DNA from: Bacillus sp. NTK071 | Lineage (GTDB): Bacteria > Bacillota > Bacilli > Bacillales > Guptibacillaceae | DNA length: 64,000 bases | Direction of reading: 5' to 3' | Assembly (NCBI RefSeq): GCF_017303315.1 | Contig: NZ_JAFKOI010000004.1 | Span: 62,001 to 126,000 of the forward strand | Shown here: one piece after another, positions 1 to 8,706 of the stretch | How positions within the stretch are numbered: the first letter of the stretch is position 1 | Layout: every line of letters begins with the position of its first letter | Position numbers and translations under genes: made by a program | Notes under the pieces: generated by a model | Database searches by the model: none | Seen by the model: the letters and a program-made list of their open reading frames with translations, nothing else | Told to the model about the DNA's origin: nothing

Positions 1-211
1 GCATTTCTGTGCCGCGAAAACTGATGACGATTTCGTTTGAATGAAGTTTTTGTAATACATAACCTTGTAGTCCTGTTTCCTCATCGATTATAGTATCAAT
101 AGGATACCATGTTACTCTTTCTCCATTAATGTTTATTGGAATACTCTTTAGATCATCTTTGTATGTAAGTCTAGATATTTCGACAGCTTCGTAATCAACT
201 AAATTTTTCAT
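1..211 (-). CDS. N-terminal part of a TslA-like lipase toxin, cut by the window edge
   Basis: This is an open frame from an ATG at 211, with AAGGAG about nine bases upstream, that runs off the left edge after 70 codons. The product begins MKNLVDYEAVEISRL and ends VISFRGTEM. It aligns end to end with the first ~72 residues of the lipase at 9722-10432, sharing EETGLxGYVLQ and VISFRGTEM. The GTE stretch is typical of the segment before the nucleophile elbow in class 3 lipases. It is therefore a second copy of the reverse-orientation type VII toxin. Its start codon lies 41 bp from the divergent lipoprotein gene at 253, the same arrangement as at the other copy. The catalytic Ser and the C-terminal helical domain lie outside the window. 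Confidence 0.75.
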   Translation of the reverse strand, partial: MKNLVDYEAVEISRLTYKDDLKSIPININGERVTWYPIDTIIDEETGLQGYVLQKLHSNEIVISFRGTEM

Positions 212-252
212 ATTAATAAACTCCTTAATGAATTGATAAAGAGGTGATTTTA

Positions 253-588
253 TTGAAGAAAATAAATGGTATTATTTTGCTTTCAATTATACTATTAGGA
301 GGATGTAATGTGAACTCATCCAATCAAACTTATGATAATAACACAATTGAAAAAGCAAGAGAAAGTGTTGAAAGCTATTTTAGAAATAATTATGATAACG
401 TAGAAAAAATAAAGTTTAGTGAAGACACTGATGATCCAATGGGTGGTTTAATGATAAACGGCACTATTAATGACGCTGATTTTTCAGCAAGTGTAAACCC
501 TGAAGATTTCACTGTGAATAGTGTAGGTGAAACAGAAGGATTTCCTGAAGTGAAAAAAGAATGCCAAGAAAAAGTTTGTGATTATTAA
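253..588 (+). CDS. immunity-like lipoprotein 1 (TilA/DUF1433-like)
   Basis: This encodes a 111-residue lipoprotein. TTG at 253 is chosen because GAGGTG lies six bases upstream; a GTG at 244 would sit inside that ribosome binding site. The signal peptide ends in the lipobox LLGGC, so the mature protein would be anchored on the outer face of the membrane. The C-terminus, FPEVKKECQEKVCDY, has two cysteines and recurs in three paralogues at 10472, 11074 and 11485. The central PMGGLMINGTIN is also shared. The gene is divergent from a TslA-like toxin at 211. In Staphylococcus the TslA lipase is neutralised by the lipoprotein TilA. By position, size and export route this is the likely counterpart, but the DUF1433 assignment is from memory. 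Confidence 0.68.
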   Translation: MKKINGIILLSIILLGGCNVNSSNQTYDNNTIEKARESVESYFRNNYDNVEKIKFSEDTDDPMGGLMINGTINDADFSASVNPEDFTVNSVGETEGFPEVKKECQEKVCDY

Positions 589-643
589 CAGAAGCTAATA
601 AAATACCTTTTAATTAGAAATGTCCAATTTGCAATTGCAACGG

Positions 644-785
644 GAATCATCGGGGACGGTTCTAGTGATTCATCATCTAATTAATAAAAGACCAGGCGAG
701 CTAAATACTGATGTATATAGCCGACTGGTCTTTCTTAGCTCATATAGATGGACTGAAAGAATCATGAGAACCGTCCCCACGATTC
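644..785. repeat. palindromic element, copy 1
   Basis: The outer arms at 644-671 and 759-785 (core GGGGACGGTTCT versus AGAACCGTCCCC, flanked by GATTC/GAATC) enclose an inner hairpin at 687-733, AAAGACCAG paired with CTGGTCTTT. It starts 56 bp after the stop of lipoprotein 1. Near-identical copies follow lipoprotein 2 and the lipoprotein 3-4 pair. The inner hairpin ends in T-rich sequence and may act as a bidirectional terminator between the convergent lipoprotein and symporter genes. The arms resemble REP/MITE-like sequences common in Bacillus genomes. Confidence 0.8.
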
Positions 786-816
786 GTTAAAAAACATGAG
801 ACAGAGGAATCTTCCC

Positions 817-2643
817 CTAAACATCTTTCTCACTAAAATAATTCACCTGAGGCCTTGCCCCTCTCTGACCCCCAACCTCTCGTCCTTTTTCTTTCACTGC
901 ATCTTTCGCTCGTCGAACGGCATGGCCATACTTACGCTCCCAGCTTTTAGTCGCAGCGGCGAACGCAATAAGAGTTACGACTGCGAGCGCTCCTGTCGCT
1001 GGTAAGAAGGAAGGCGAGATCATACCATCCGCATACGCGACGCCTAGTGGTGAGAAGACGAGATATGTTTCGCAGATGCTTGCGATAAGTAGAATACCTG
1101 CAGGAACGCTGTACTTCCACGGCGTCATGTTAACCTTAGACGCTTTCGGGAAGATATACGCGTTTTCTTGCGGTTTCCAATACGCAATACCAAACATGAT
1201 CGCGACTTCAGCTACGAATAGAATGCCGTAGATATGGATGAAGTGGATGTTAAGCGGAAGACCGAATAGTTGCTCCGTTCCCCATACCATCATATAGTAG
1301 GCAACAACATGGAAGATGATGGCTGCTTTTGCGGCTAATGCCGGTACCTTTTTCGATAGAATACCGATAAGTACGACGGCAACGATCGGGATGTTAAAGA
1401 AGCCTGTGAATTTACGAATCAAATCCCATAGTCCGTTCGGTGCATACATGAGCATCAGTGACACGAAGAATGTGACAAGCGCGATGATCGAACCGAACCA
1501 TTTACTTGCGGTGATGAGCTGTTCATCTGTCGCATTTTTCTTCATTGCCGGTTTGTAGATATCGAGTGCAAACATCGTCGATGCACTGTTTAGTAGCGAG
1601 TTGTACGAACTGAGAACCGCACCAAGTAAGACAGCGAGGAAGAAGCCTGATAAGTAGGATGGTAGCACGTTCATCACTAGAGTAGGATACGCCAGGTCGA
1701 CGGATTTTAGATCCCCACCATATAGGTGAAACGCGATAACGCCAGGCACCATCATGAAGATCGGAATCAGAAGCTTAAAGAATCCTGAGAAAATAACGCC
1801 TTTCTGACCTTCTTTTAAGCTTTGTGCCCCTAGCGTGCGTTGAATAACGTACTGATTCGTTGCCCAGTAGAACATATTTGCGATAATAAGTCCTGTGAAG
1901 ATGGTACCGAATGGAACGGAATCTTCTGGACCACCGATTGCATTAAGCTTCTCAGGGTTTGTGGTGGTGATTGTTTTGACACCATCAAGAAAAGCACCGT
2001 TTCCGAGTGCGATCAGTCCGAGGATCGGAACAAGCGCCCCTACGATAAGTAACCCAACGCCGTTGATTGTATCCGAAACGGCAACCGCTTTTAGGCCACC
2101 GAAGATCGCATACACAGCGCCGATAATGCCTATCCCCCAGATCACGACCCAGATCGACTGCGTATATGTAATGTTTAATATATTCGGTACATCAAAGAGC
2201 TTAAGGACAGCGAGTGCCCCTGAATAAAGCATAGAAGGAATCGTTACCAGTACGTACCCAACCATAAACAAAACGACGGTATAGCGTCTGACCCCTTCAT
2301 CAAACCGTTTACTTAGAAATTCAGGAAGTGTGGTAATCGACATGTTTAAGTACTTAGGCAGCAAATAAAGTCCCATCAGAACGACGGCTACTCCTGCTGT
2401 TACTTCCCATGCCATGTTAGAAAGGTTCGTTCGAAACGCCTGACCGTTCAACCCGACCAGCTGCTCAGCCGACAGGTTCGTTAACAAAAGTGAGCCAGCA
2501 ATAAAGCCACCGCTTAGACCCCTTCCTGCTAGAAAATACCCATCCGAACCACTAGTGGTACCTCTTGTCTTTCGATAAGCTATGTATCCAACAAGCACCA
2601 TGAATGCTATACACGTTAGCAAAGTAAACCAAAGTGATTGCAT
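817..2643 (-). CDS. sodium:solute symporter (SSS/SGLT family)
   Basis: This encodes a 608-residue polytopic membrane protein of the solute:sodium symporter family, expected to couple Na+ entry to uptake of a sugar or other small solute. The N-terminal segment has FLAGRGLSG followed by LLLTNLSAEQLVGLNGQAF, as in YidK/vSGLT-like members. The family signature is near residues 180-205 (YAIFGGLKAVAVSDTINGVG). About fourteen hydrophobic segments are followed by a charged tail (after ~residue 570) with no membrane segment. A GGAGGAG sequence lies just before the ATG. The substrate cannot be read from the sequence. The gene is monocistronic and converges on lipoprotein 1. Confidence 0.88.
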   Translation of the reverse strand: MQSLWFTLLTCIAFMVLVGYIAYRKTRGTTSGSDGYFLAGRGLSGGFIAGSLLLTNLSAEQLVGLNGQAFRTNLSNMAWEVTAGVAVVLMGLYLLPKYLNMSITTLPEFLSKRFDEGVRRYTVVLFMVGYVLVTIPSMLYSGALAVLKLFDVPNILNITYTQSIWVVIWGIGIIGAVYAIFGGLKAVAVSDTINGVGLLIVGALVPILGLIALGNGAFLDGVKTITTTNPEKLNAIGGPEDSVPFGTIFTGLIIANMFYWATNQYVIQRTLGAQSLKEGQKGVIFSGFFKLLIPIFMMVPGVIAFHLYGGDLKSVDLAYPTLVMNVLPSYLSGFFLAVLLGAVLSSYNSLLNSASTMFALDIYKPAMKKNATDEQLITASKWFGSIIALVTFFVSLMLMYAPNGLWDLIRKFTGFFNIPIVAVVLIGILSKKVPALAAKAAIIFHVVAYYMMVWGTEQLFGLPLNIHFIHIYGILFVAEVAIMFGIAYWKPQENAYIFPKASKVNMTPWKYSVPAGILLIASICETYLVFSPLGVAYADGMISPSFLPATGALAVVTLIAFAAATKSWERKYGHAVRRAKDAVKEKGREVGGQRGARPQVNYFSEKDV

Positions 2644-2765
2644 CTTCTCTCCTCCTCTATCCTACGAAAAAATGTTTCTCGTTTTAATGTAATAGGAGAA
2701 ATAACCTTTTTTACTTTGAAATAAACATTATTTTCAAATAGAGATAAGAAAGAGGAAGAAGTTAG

Positions 2766-2918
2766 TACAAAAGACACGTACCTTGGAAGTCATTTGACCT
2801 TCAAACCGATTTGGAGGAATACGCCAAAGGAATTGTATCTGTAACGATTAAATTCAATGGCAATACCAAGAAAAAGGGACAGATGAAAAAAGCAAAGACC
2901 ATTTTAATAATCGAATGA
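2766..2918 (+). pseudogene. C-terminal fragment of an unidentified gene
   Basis: A 50-codon open stretch begins directly after an in-frame TAG and has no start codon or ribosome binding site. It reads as ordinary soluble protein (VPWKSFDLQTDLEEYAKG, then lysine-rich KKKGQMKKAK, ending ILIIE) and looks like a decayed gene end. I do not recognise the family. It abuts another remnant on the opposite strand. Confidence 0.3.
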
Positions 2919-3075
2919 TTAATCCAATCTGTCGTCACCCCTCTGAATGCCTATAGGATGATATTGTAATATAAGAAATTGTATGTACGGTTGGCCACAA
3001 TGAAAAGAGAATGGTAGCATACTGCTTTCTCCACTATGACCAGTAAAAAGATTCAAACAGCCATCAAGAATCATA
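2893..3075 (-). pseudogene. remnant of a CBO0543-type membrane protein gene
   Basis: The DNA here is closely similar to 14190-14370, inside the intact 171-residue membrane protein gene at 13879-14394. Matching blocks include 'taaccatt/ccaatctgtcgt' versus 'ttcaaccattctgccgta', and 'gagaatggtagcatactg' versus 'gagaatagtggaatactg'. Only the middle of the gene remains and its frame is broken. It marks an old duplication of that gene. The rest of 2644-3177 has no credible gene. Confidence 0.55.
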
Positions 3076-3177
3076 CCCACCTCGAACGGTTTAGTAGTTT
3101 CGTCATTGACAGCCCTTGGATCTTTTATAATTCTATTAAAGAAGCCTCAACGTTTAACCGTCATAAAGACCCCTCTC

Positions 3178-4515
3178 CTAAAACCCACCCAAATACCTCG
3201 CATACCTCATATTCTGAAACCGACAGTTATAAAATGCTTTGCGATCTTCCGCCATTAGAGCGATATACGGATCAGGGTTTTGGTGATTGATTTCGATGAT
3301 AGAGATGTTGCACTGATCGTCGAGGCCAATGTCGACACCGATGTTGCCTAGATGATAGCCTTCCCCTTCAATTGTTTGAATCGCTGCTAAGACAACGCGT
3401 TCCATCTCTTCTTCTACACTCTGAACCTCTTTGTCTGTTAACTTCCATACGTTCTTTAACGTTTTCGCTGCTTGTTCAGAATAACCGCCAGCGGTGATGT
3501 TGCTTACGATTTGACCTCGTGCTCCGTAGCGTGAGTAGATTCCTAAGTTTTGCCACTGTCCTTTTTGATTCTTTGCGGCCATAACACGAAAGTCGATGAC
3601 GCTTTGTTCGTGGGTTTTAAGTGGAATCGTTTGTTGGATAAGGAATGCATCCTGTACAAGGTGCTCTTCGAAGAAGCGAGAGCTATCTACTTCGTTCGTG
3701 AGAACTTCCTCATGGCTTTTGTGATTCACATCGTATTTGACGACGATATGCGGTCCACCTTTTACAACATTGTAGATTCGTTTTCCTAACCGTCCATTTA
3801 ATGGTTTGATATAGACGCTTCCATGCTTGTGAAGCATTTCACGGATATTATGAACATCCTTGTAGAGCGCTGTTTCTGGGAGGTAATCCTTAAACTGTGG
3901 GAGAAGCATTTGGTACATCTCCCATTTTGAGAAATGGGGATAGTTGAAGACTTTTCCACCTAGCACTAATTCGAAATGCCTCATGTGTTCATGGAAGGCT
4001 TTCCATGATGACGTTAAGCTTGGTTCTGCAATGGACATGACAACGCTTGGAAAAGGGAAGGTTTTCCATTGCCATGTCTTTTTCTTTGGATGATACAGAA
4101 ATCCCTGAATCGTACCTTTCTCTTTATTAATCCCTTCGATTGAAAAGACCGCTATTGCTCCACCAATATAGCGATATCCTTTCACAAAGCTGTTATACGT
4201 TGGTAGCATTTCTGCTACTTTACTGTTCGTTAATTCGCTAAGAATTCCAATAAAAGGTCCAATCGTGATCTTATTATCTTGAACGACTAGTTCATAGGTA
4301 CATGATAATAGGATGCCAAGTTGTTTCATAACGTTGCTTGATAGATAGACTTCATTCTCTTTGACAAGATCAGAATAATACAAAGTTACGTCCAAAGACT
4401 TAATTCCAAATTGGATGCGACGGGTCTCTTTTGAACGCCCTGACCGACCAAGCATCGTTGCCTTCGATACAATCAACGTATTATCTTTTTTCAGGTATGG
4501 TTTAATAACATACAT
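3178..4515 (-). CDS. YheD-like ATP-grasp protein (YheC/YheD family)
   Basis: This encodes a 445-residue protein. The ATG at 4515 is chosen because GGGGGAG lies about seven bases upstream; a TTG at 4533 lacks a site. The N-terminal half matches the YheC/YheD family (spore coat-associated proteins of Bacillus, PF14398 from memory). The C-terminal half is an ATP-grasp fold: lysine region VYIKPLNGRLGKR (~230-245), DFRVMAAKNQKG (~305), and metal-binding end NIGVDIGLDD...IIEINHQNPDP (~390-420). Its length fits YheD (about 450) better than YheC. The family probably ligates an acid to an amine using ATP, but the substrate is unknown. It neighbours a MurF-like ligase and a second family member. Confidence 0.82.
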   Translation of the reverse strand: MYVIKPYLKKDNTLIVSKATMLGRSGRSKETRRIQFGIKSLDVTLYYSDLVKENEVYLSSNVMKQLGILLSCTYELVVQDNKITIGPFIGILSELTNSKVAEMLPTYNSFVKGYRYIGGAIAVFSIEGINKEKGTIQGFLYHPKKKTWQWKTFPFPSVVMSIAEPSLTSSWKAFHEHMRHFELVLGGKVFNYPHFSKWEMYQMLLPQFKDYLPETALYKDVHNIREMLHKHGSVYIKPLNGRLGKRIYNVVKGGPHIVVKYDVNHKSHEEVLTNEVDSSRFFEEHLVQDAFLIQQTIPLKTHEQSVIDFRVMAAKNQKGQWQNLGIYSRYGARGQIVSNITAGGYSEQAAKTLKNVWKLTDKEVQSVEEEMERVVLAAIQTIEGEGYHLGNIGVDIGLDDQCNISIIEINHQNPDPYIALMAEDRKAFYNCRFQNMRYARYLGGF

Positions 4516-4701
4516 TCTACTCCCCCGCTCCAATGTGCCATATACAGACCGTATCTGTTTAGCTACTGAGGTAGTATATGCTTTTGGTAGTAAATAGGAA
4601 TGTGCTGCCTATCGATTGGAAGGAAAAGATGATGGATTAGCCCTTACAGAATTCTAGTAGTCCGAATACGATACATAGAAGTCAATTAAGAGAGTAGGTT
4701 A

Positions 4702-6099
4702 ATGATGAAGAACCTTCCATTACATCAGATTATTCCTCTACTAGAAGGAAGAGTTATTTCTGGAAGTACAACGAAAACAATTAAAAACGCTGCGAAATAT
4801 GGCGAGCATCTCATTACGGATCATTCGCTGGTATTTATCCTTAAAAGAAAAGACTCCTTACCTTTACCATCAGGTGTGAACAATATAACCGTTGTCACCT
4901 CAAATCCAAAGGCACTCAAGAATGTGAGAAAAGATGTTACCGTACTTTATGTGGCTAACGTGAAAAAGGCGTATTATCGATTTGTCTCCTATTATCGAAG
5001 CTTATTTCAGATTCCAGTCATCGGCGTCACTGGTACTTGTGGAAAAACAACTACAAAAGAAATGATTACATGGATTCTAAAGGAAAGACACAGCGTTGTG
5101 AGTACTAAATTAAGTCATAATGGCTTAGCAAGGAACCTTGATTATTTACTCGAGATTGATGACACAACCGACAGAGCTGTTTTTGAAATGGGTGTCTCAG
5201 GTCCGAACCAATTACTCTATTCAGCTCATTATTTTCGCCCCCAAATCGGAATCATTACCGCAATTGGGACAGATCATATCGAAGGATTTAGAAGTCAGGA
5301 TGCTTATATTAAAGAAAAAGCATATATGTTGGAAGCCGTCGGAGAGAACGGAACGATTATTATAAATCGAGATGATGAAACGATTCGAAGCCTTGATCTA
5401 CGTTCGTTCAGCGGTAAGGTGATTTATTATGGCAAGGATTCGACTGCGCATTACGGTGCACATTCCATCACCTTTAACCTTGAAAAACAAGGGATGGATT
5501 TCAAGTTCGTTTGTCGAGATGGAGAATACGCTTGTTTTGTACCAGGCTTTGGGACGCACAATGTTTCGAATGCACTAGCTGCCATTATTGCTGCGTCTCT
5601 TGCGGGTGTAAGGATACAAGATGCGATCCGTCGTCTTAAGTCATTTCATCATATCAAAAGTCATTTGCAATTCCATGAAGGGAAGAAAGGTAGCTTACTA
5701 ATTGATGACACTTGGAACACAAACCCCACTTCGATCGAAGCGGCGTTAGAAGTTCTCGTTGAAACAGCACAAGGAAGAAAGACGGTTGCGGTGATAGGCG
5801 AAATCGAAGAGCTTGGGTCTTACGCGGAACAAGAGCATCGCAAAGTTGGCTCGCTTGTCGCCAAGAAGAAAGTGGATCTTCTCATCGCTGTTGGAAAGAA
5901 CGCCCTACCGATTTGTAGTGAAGCGGCCAAGCTAGGGATGAATCCTCAAGCAATTCACTTAATCACCACCCAATCGGAGTTACTCGCGCTATTGAATCAA
6001 GTCGCATCGCCTAACACATCCATTCTATTAAAAACATCGATGCGAAGATCGTTTCAGAACACGTTACAAGCATTAGTAGCAAAATCAAAAAAAGACTGA
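4702..6099 (+). CDS. MurF-like Mur ligase
   Basis: This encodes a 465-residue Mur ligase, closest in layout to UDP-MurNAc-tripeptide:D-Ala-D-Ala ligase. The N-terminal domain (~1-95) is followed by the ATP loop GVTGTCGKTTTKE (~109-121), LSHNGLARNL (~140), FEMGVSGPNQL, GTDHIEGF, and the lysine-containing YIKEKAYML. The third domain carries HNVSNALAA and DDTWNTNPTSIEAAL, the equivalent of DDxYNANP in MurF. It is not in a dcw-type cluster but sits between two ATP-grasp genes transcribed the other way. It is thus probably a dedicated ligase for a spore or cell-surface product rather than the housekeeping MurF. The ATG at 4702 is followed directly by another ATG, so the start could be three bases later. 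Confidence 0.8.
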   Translation: MMKNLPLHQIIPLLEGRVISGSTTKTIKNAAKYGEHLITDHSLVFILKRKDSLPLPSGVNNITVVTSNPKALKNVRKDVTVLYVANVKKAYYRFVSYYRSLFQIPVIGVTGTCGKTTTKEMITWILKERHSVVSTKLSHNGLARNLDYLLEIDDTTDRAVFEMGVSGPNQLLYSAHYFRPQIGIITAIGTDHIEGFRSQDAYIKEKAYMLEAVGENGTIIINRDDETIRSLDLRSFSGKVIYYGKDSTAHYGAHSITFNLEKQGMDFKFVCRDGEYACFVPGFGTHNVSNALAAIIAASLAGVRIQDAIRRLKSFHHIKSHLQFHEGKKGSLLIDDTWNTNPTSIEAALEVLVETAQGRKTVAVIGEIEELGSYAEQEHRKVGSLVAKKKVDLLIAVGKNALPICSEAAKLGMNPQAIHLITTQSELLALLNQVASPNTSILLKTSMRRSFQNTLQALVAKSKKD

Positions 6100-6124
6100 T
6101 CAGCTTTTGATCAGCCTTTTTTTC
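6086..6124. terminator. bidirectional terminator
   Basis: A hairpin of CTGATCA (6096-6102) and TGATCAG (6108-6114) is flanked by an A-run on the left and a T-run on the right. It lies between the convergent MurF-like and YheC-like genes and overlaps the stop codon of the former. Confidence 0.85.
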
Positions 6125-7306
6125 TTATGAGTTACTTGCACGATCAGTTAAATACTTGCCGTATTCAATCGGTGTACGAAAGACAGATTCCCACGGTTGA
6201 TGGATCAATTGTCCATCTATAAACAAGCCGCTCACATAATCTGATATAAAATTACACTCGATAAAGTAGGGCTTTCCCTGTTTGGTTAGACCAATATCGA
6301 ATCCTAGATCAGCGAGTAGTGGAAAGTGGTGATCGAGGGCTTTCGCTGTTTGAATGGAAAACTGAGAGAGATGATTCACAAGGGTTTGATATGGAATGGT
6401 AGGGTGGGAGTGCCTTGCCACTTCTTCAAACGTATACGTTGTGCCACCCTGCGCTCCATTCGTAAGAAAATCTTTTCCTTGAGCCACTTTACACATGATC
6501 CCAGATACCTGGAATTCCCCTCTCCCATTCTTTTGCACAGCTACCCTTAAATCAAATGGATTGCCTTTGTAGTCTGCCAGTGGAATCATCTCTTGAATCA
6601 TATACGTATGTGAACGAAGGCGCTTGATTAATAGAGAAGGTATCACTTGCTTGAAAACCACTTGTTTCACTTCTTGATCGCCATCTGTTTTATAAGAAAG
6701 GCACCATCCACTTTTCACACGCTCTAGCTTCATCGCCCCCATACCAAATTCTCCGTAGCTTTTCTTCAGAATAAGTTGCTTATGAGTAGAAGCCAGCTTA
6801 TTTAAGTTCTCGACAGTAAACAACTCAGTTTGAGGCAAATGATTTTTAATCCCAGGATGCTTAAGAAGGATTTGGTGGACTTTGTATTTCTCCACATCAT
6901 AGTTCGGCACATTATAAACGATGTGTCCCTTTCTCATTAATGATTTAATATGCGAACGATAAACAGGCAGAACATCGAGAACCCTTGTATAAATCACTTT
7001 TGGCGCAGGAACTTCTTTTAGAACAAACGCCTGATGTTCGAACACGTATGCTTGTAAGGTAGACACTCCAGGTTGAACATCAAAGAAACGGAAGTAACAC
7101 GGAATGAGACCAAGTTCTCTCGCTGCCTTTTCCCAAATCATAACCATCCCTAACGTGCCACCCTGTAATCCAGGCATCGCTTCATAAGTCGTTTTGGGAA
7201 GAATAATACCTATATAGTGATCGCTCACAACTATCTGCCCCTTTCCCTTTACTTTATTACGGATAGGGGCAGAGGTGTGCCTGATCGAAGCGTCATACCT
7301 TGTCAT
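6125..7306 (-). CDS. YheC-like ATP-grasp protein (YheC/YheD family)
   Basis: This encodes a 393-residue protein of the same family as 3178-4515 but of YheC-like length. The ATP-grasp landmarks are LILKKSYGEFGMGAMKLE (~185-202), a DLRVAVQKNGRGEF segment (~265) and LGFDIGLTKQGKPYFIECN (~335-353), with Glu/Asn metal ligands. The start ATG has AAGGTAG upstream. Together with the Mur ligase at 4702 this gives the same two enzyme folds, ATP-grasp and Mur ligase, that are fused in cyanophycin synthetase. Whether they cooperate here is inference. Confidence 0.82.
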   Translation of the reverse strand: MTRYDASIRHTSAPIRNKVKGKGQIVVSDHYIGIILPKTTYEAMPGLQGGTLGMVMIWEKAARELGLIPCYFRFFDVQPGVSTLQAYVFEHQAFVLKEVPAPKVIYTRVLDVLPVYRSHIKSLMRKGHIVYNVPNYDVEKYKVHQILLKHPGIKNHLPQTELFTVENLNKLASTHKQLILKKSYGEFGMGAMKLERVKSGWCLSYKTDGDQEVKQVVFKQVIPSLLIKRLRSHTYMIQEMIPLADYKGNPFDLRVAVQKNGRGEFQVSGIMCKVAQGKDFLTNGAQGGTTYTFEEVARHSHPTIPYQTLVNHLSQFSIQTAKALDHHFPLLADLGFDIGLTKQGKPYFIECNFISDYVSGLFIDGQLIHQPWESVFRTPIEYGKYLTDRASNS

Positions 7307-7366
7307 TCTACCTTATTTTTTCTAAAATCATGCTCCTTTGCGTTTGATGTAGGCCACCAACCCTAA

Positions 7367-7486
7367 CTACTCGTCAAAATGAATCTCCAAAACCTCTCTC
7401 GCCTTACCATCTAACGTAAATCTCATTACGTGTGGAGCATCGCCATACGGTTTTTTCATAGTCACTTCCCACATGTTCTCATTCTG
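7367..7486 (-). other. in-frame continuation beyond the stop of the 352-residue gene
   Basis: Directly after the TAG ending the gene at 7487-8545, the same frame stays open for 39 codons to a second TAG. It reads like a real C-terminus: NMWEVTMKKPYGDAPHVMRF then EVLEIHFDE. There is no separate start or ribosome binding site. The simplest reading is that the TAG is a nonsense mutation, for example of a CAG codon, in a protein of about 392 residues. Confidence 0.5.
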
Positions 7487-8545
7487 CTAATAATCGATAT
7501 TAGGCGTTTCCTTCAATGCACGATCGTACTCTTCATCCGTTACCATCTCCTTCTTACCATCCTTGATTAGGACGTACCCTCCGTTTTCTTCATAACCAAT
7601 GTTGTCTCCTGTATGGTCCTTGAACCACTGTTCAATCTCTGGAGAATCCTTAAGCGCTACATCCAGAATGGTTGATTCGGTAACATTATTGTTAAAAACA
7701 TCGAATAGAAAATGCTCGTATACGCTACACTTCGGACTACAAACATCAACAACAATCGCCTCTACTGGAAGTTCGCTTTTCTCAAGCTTGTGTTTCCCTG
7801 CGGTATCAATCCGATAATTCATCCCATTTGAGATCCCGAAGCCTGATCGTCTTCCATCTGAACGTAATGTATATGACTCGACACCTTTGTGCTCAAGCAT
7901 TGGTTTCTTAATGAGATCAATCTGGGCAAGAAAGAATACTGCTTCCGTGTAAGGTGGTTCAACGCTTTGGTAATACTGCACTCTTTCTTCCTTACGTCTA
8001 TTCACGATAAGTTTTTCATCATCTTCTGAAAGCCTGATACGGTAATGGATCTCCTCGGAAAAAGCATTCTCCACCACATCCATTTGTAAATCTGTCATCT
8101 TTCCTTTATCATTCATTATCATTTTAAAGTGTGTGATCTTCCCACCTTGTTCTATGTCGTTCAACTCGTTATGTACATTCTCCCATTCTTCGACCAAACT
8201 TCCACTATAGAAATTCGTATTCTTTAACTCAATTTCTCTTGGCCATTCAAAAATGGTTGATTGAATGAAAGGAATGAGTAGGGATAAAAGATAAATGACC
8301 ACTCCGAGGTACGCCGCTCGTTTCTTCACCTTCGAATTAATCTTGATGTTTCTGAAAAACAATAAGAAAACCAAGAAACCAAGTGGTAGCTTCCAGTCAC
8401 CCAATTCAAAGGTGAATCCACCTAGAATAGCGTAGCCGATAAGTTTCAATAGTAAGTATGGTTCTGATTCCTCTGACTTAAGGTATAGCGTGATAATCGT
8501 AACTGTTATTAAAGTATAAAAACCTAGTCCTAAAAGATTGTTCAT
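7487..8545 (-). CDS. membrane protein of unknown function, probably truncated by a nonsense codon
   Basis: This encodes 352 residues with AAGGAG seven bases before the ATG. The first ~110 residues hold four hydrophobic segments. The remainder is a hydrophilic, probably extracytoplasmic domain (EWPREIELKNTNFYSG onward) with a CSPKC motif near residue 270. I do not recognise the family. The frame continues for another 39 protein-like codons past the stop (7367-7486), so the native product was probably longer. It lies downstream of the toxin operon but a terminator at 8605-8637 separates them. Confidence 0.7.
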   Translation of the reverse strand: MNNLLGLGFYTLITVTIITLYLKSEESEPYLLLKLIGYAILGGFTFELGDWKLPLGFLVFLLFFRNIKINSKVKKRAAYLGVVIYLLSLLIPFIQSTIFEWPREIELKNTNFYSGSLVEEWENVHNELNDIEQGGKITHFKMIMNDKGKMTDLQMDVVENAFSEEIHYRIRLSEDDEKLIVNRRKEERVQYYQSVEPPYTEAVFFLAQIDLIKKPMLEHKGVESYTLRSDGRRSGFGISNGMNYRIDTAGKHKLEKSELPVEAIVVDVCSPKCSVYEHFLFDVFNNNVTESTILDVALKDSPEIEQWFKDHTGDNIGYEENGGYVLIKDGKKEMVTDEEYDRALKETPNIDY

Positions 8546-8604
8546 GTTGTCTCCTTGCTAATTGAATTTTTTCATGAATACTCTTTACCGTTACATTAAA
8601 ATAG

Positions 8605-8637
8605 AAAAAAGAACTTTCGTTGGAGAAAGTTCTTTTT
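8605..8637 (-). terminator. Rho-independent terminator
   Basis: GAACTTTC and GAGAAAGTTC form the stem with A/T tails on both sides. It follows the toxin-partner gene at 8707 on the minus strand. Confidence 0.8.
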
Positions 8638-8706
8638 CAAAATGTTGGTGTACGCTTTACGGCAAAATAAAAAGGATGTCCCTCTGAAACGAGACTCTCC
8701 TACTCA

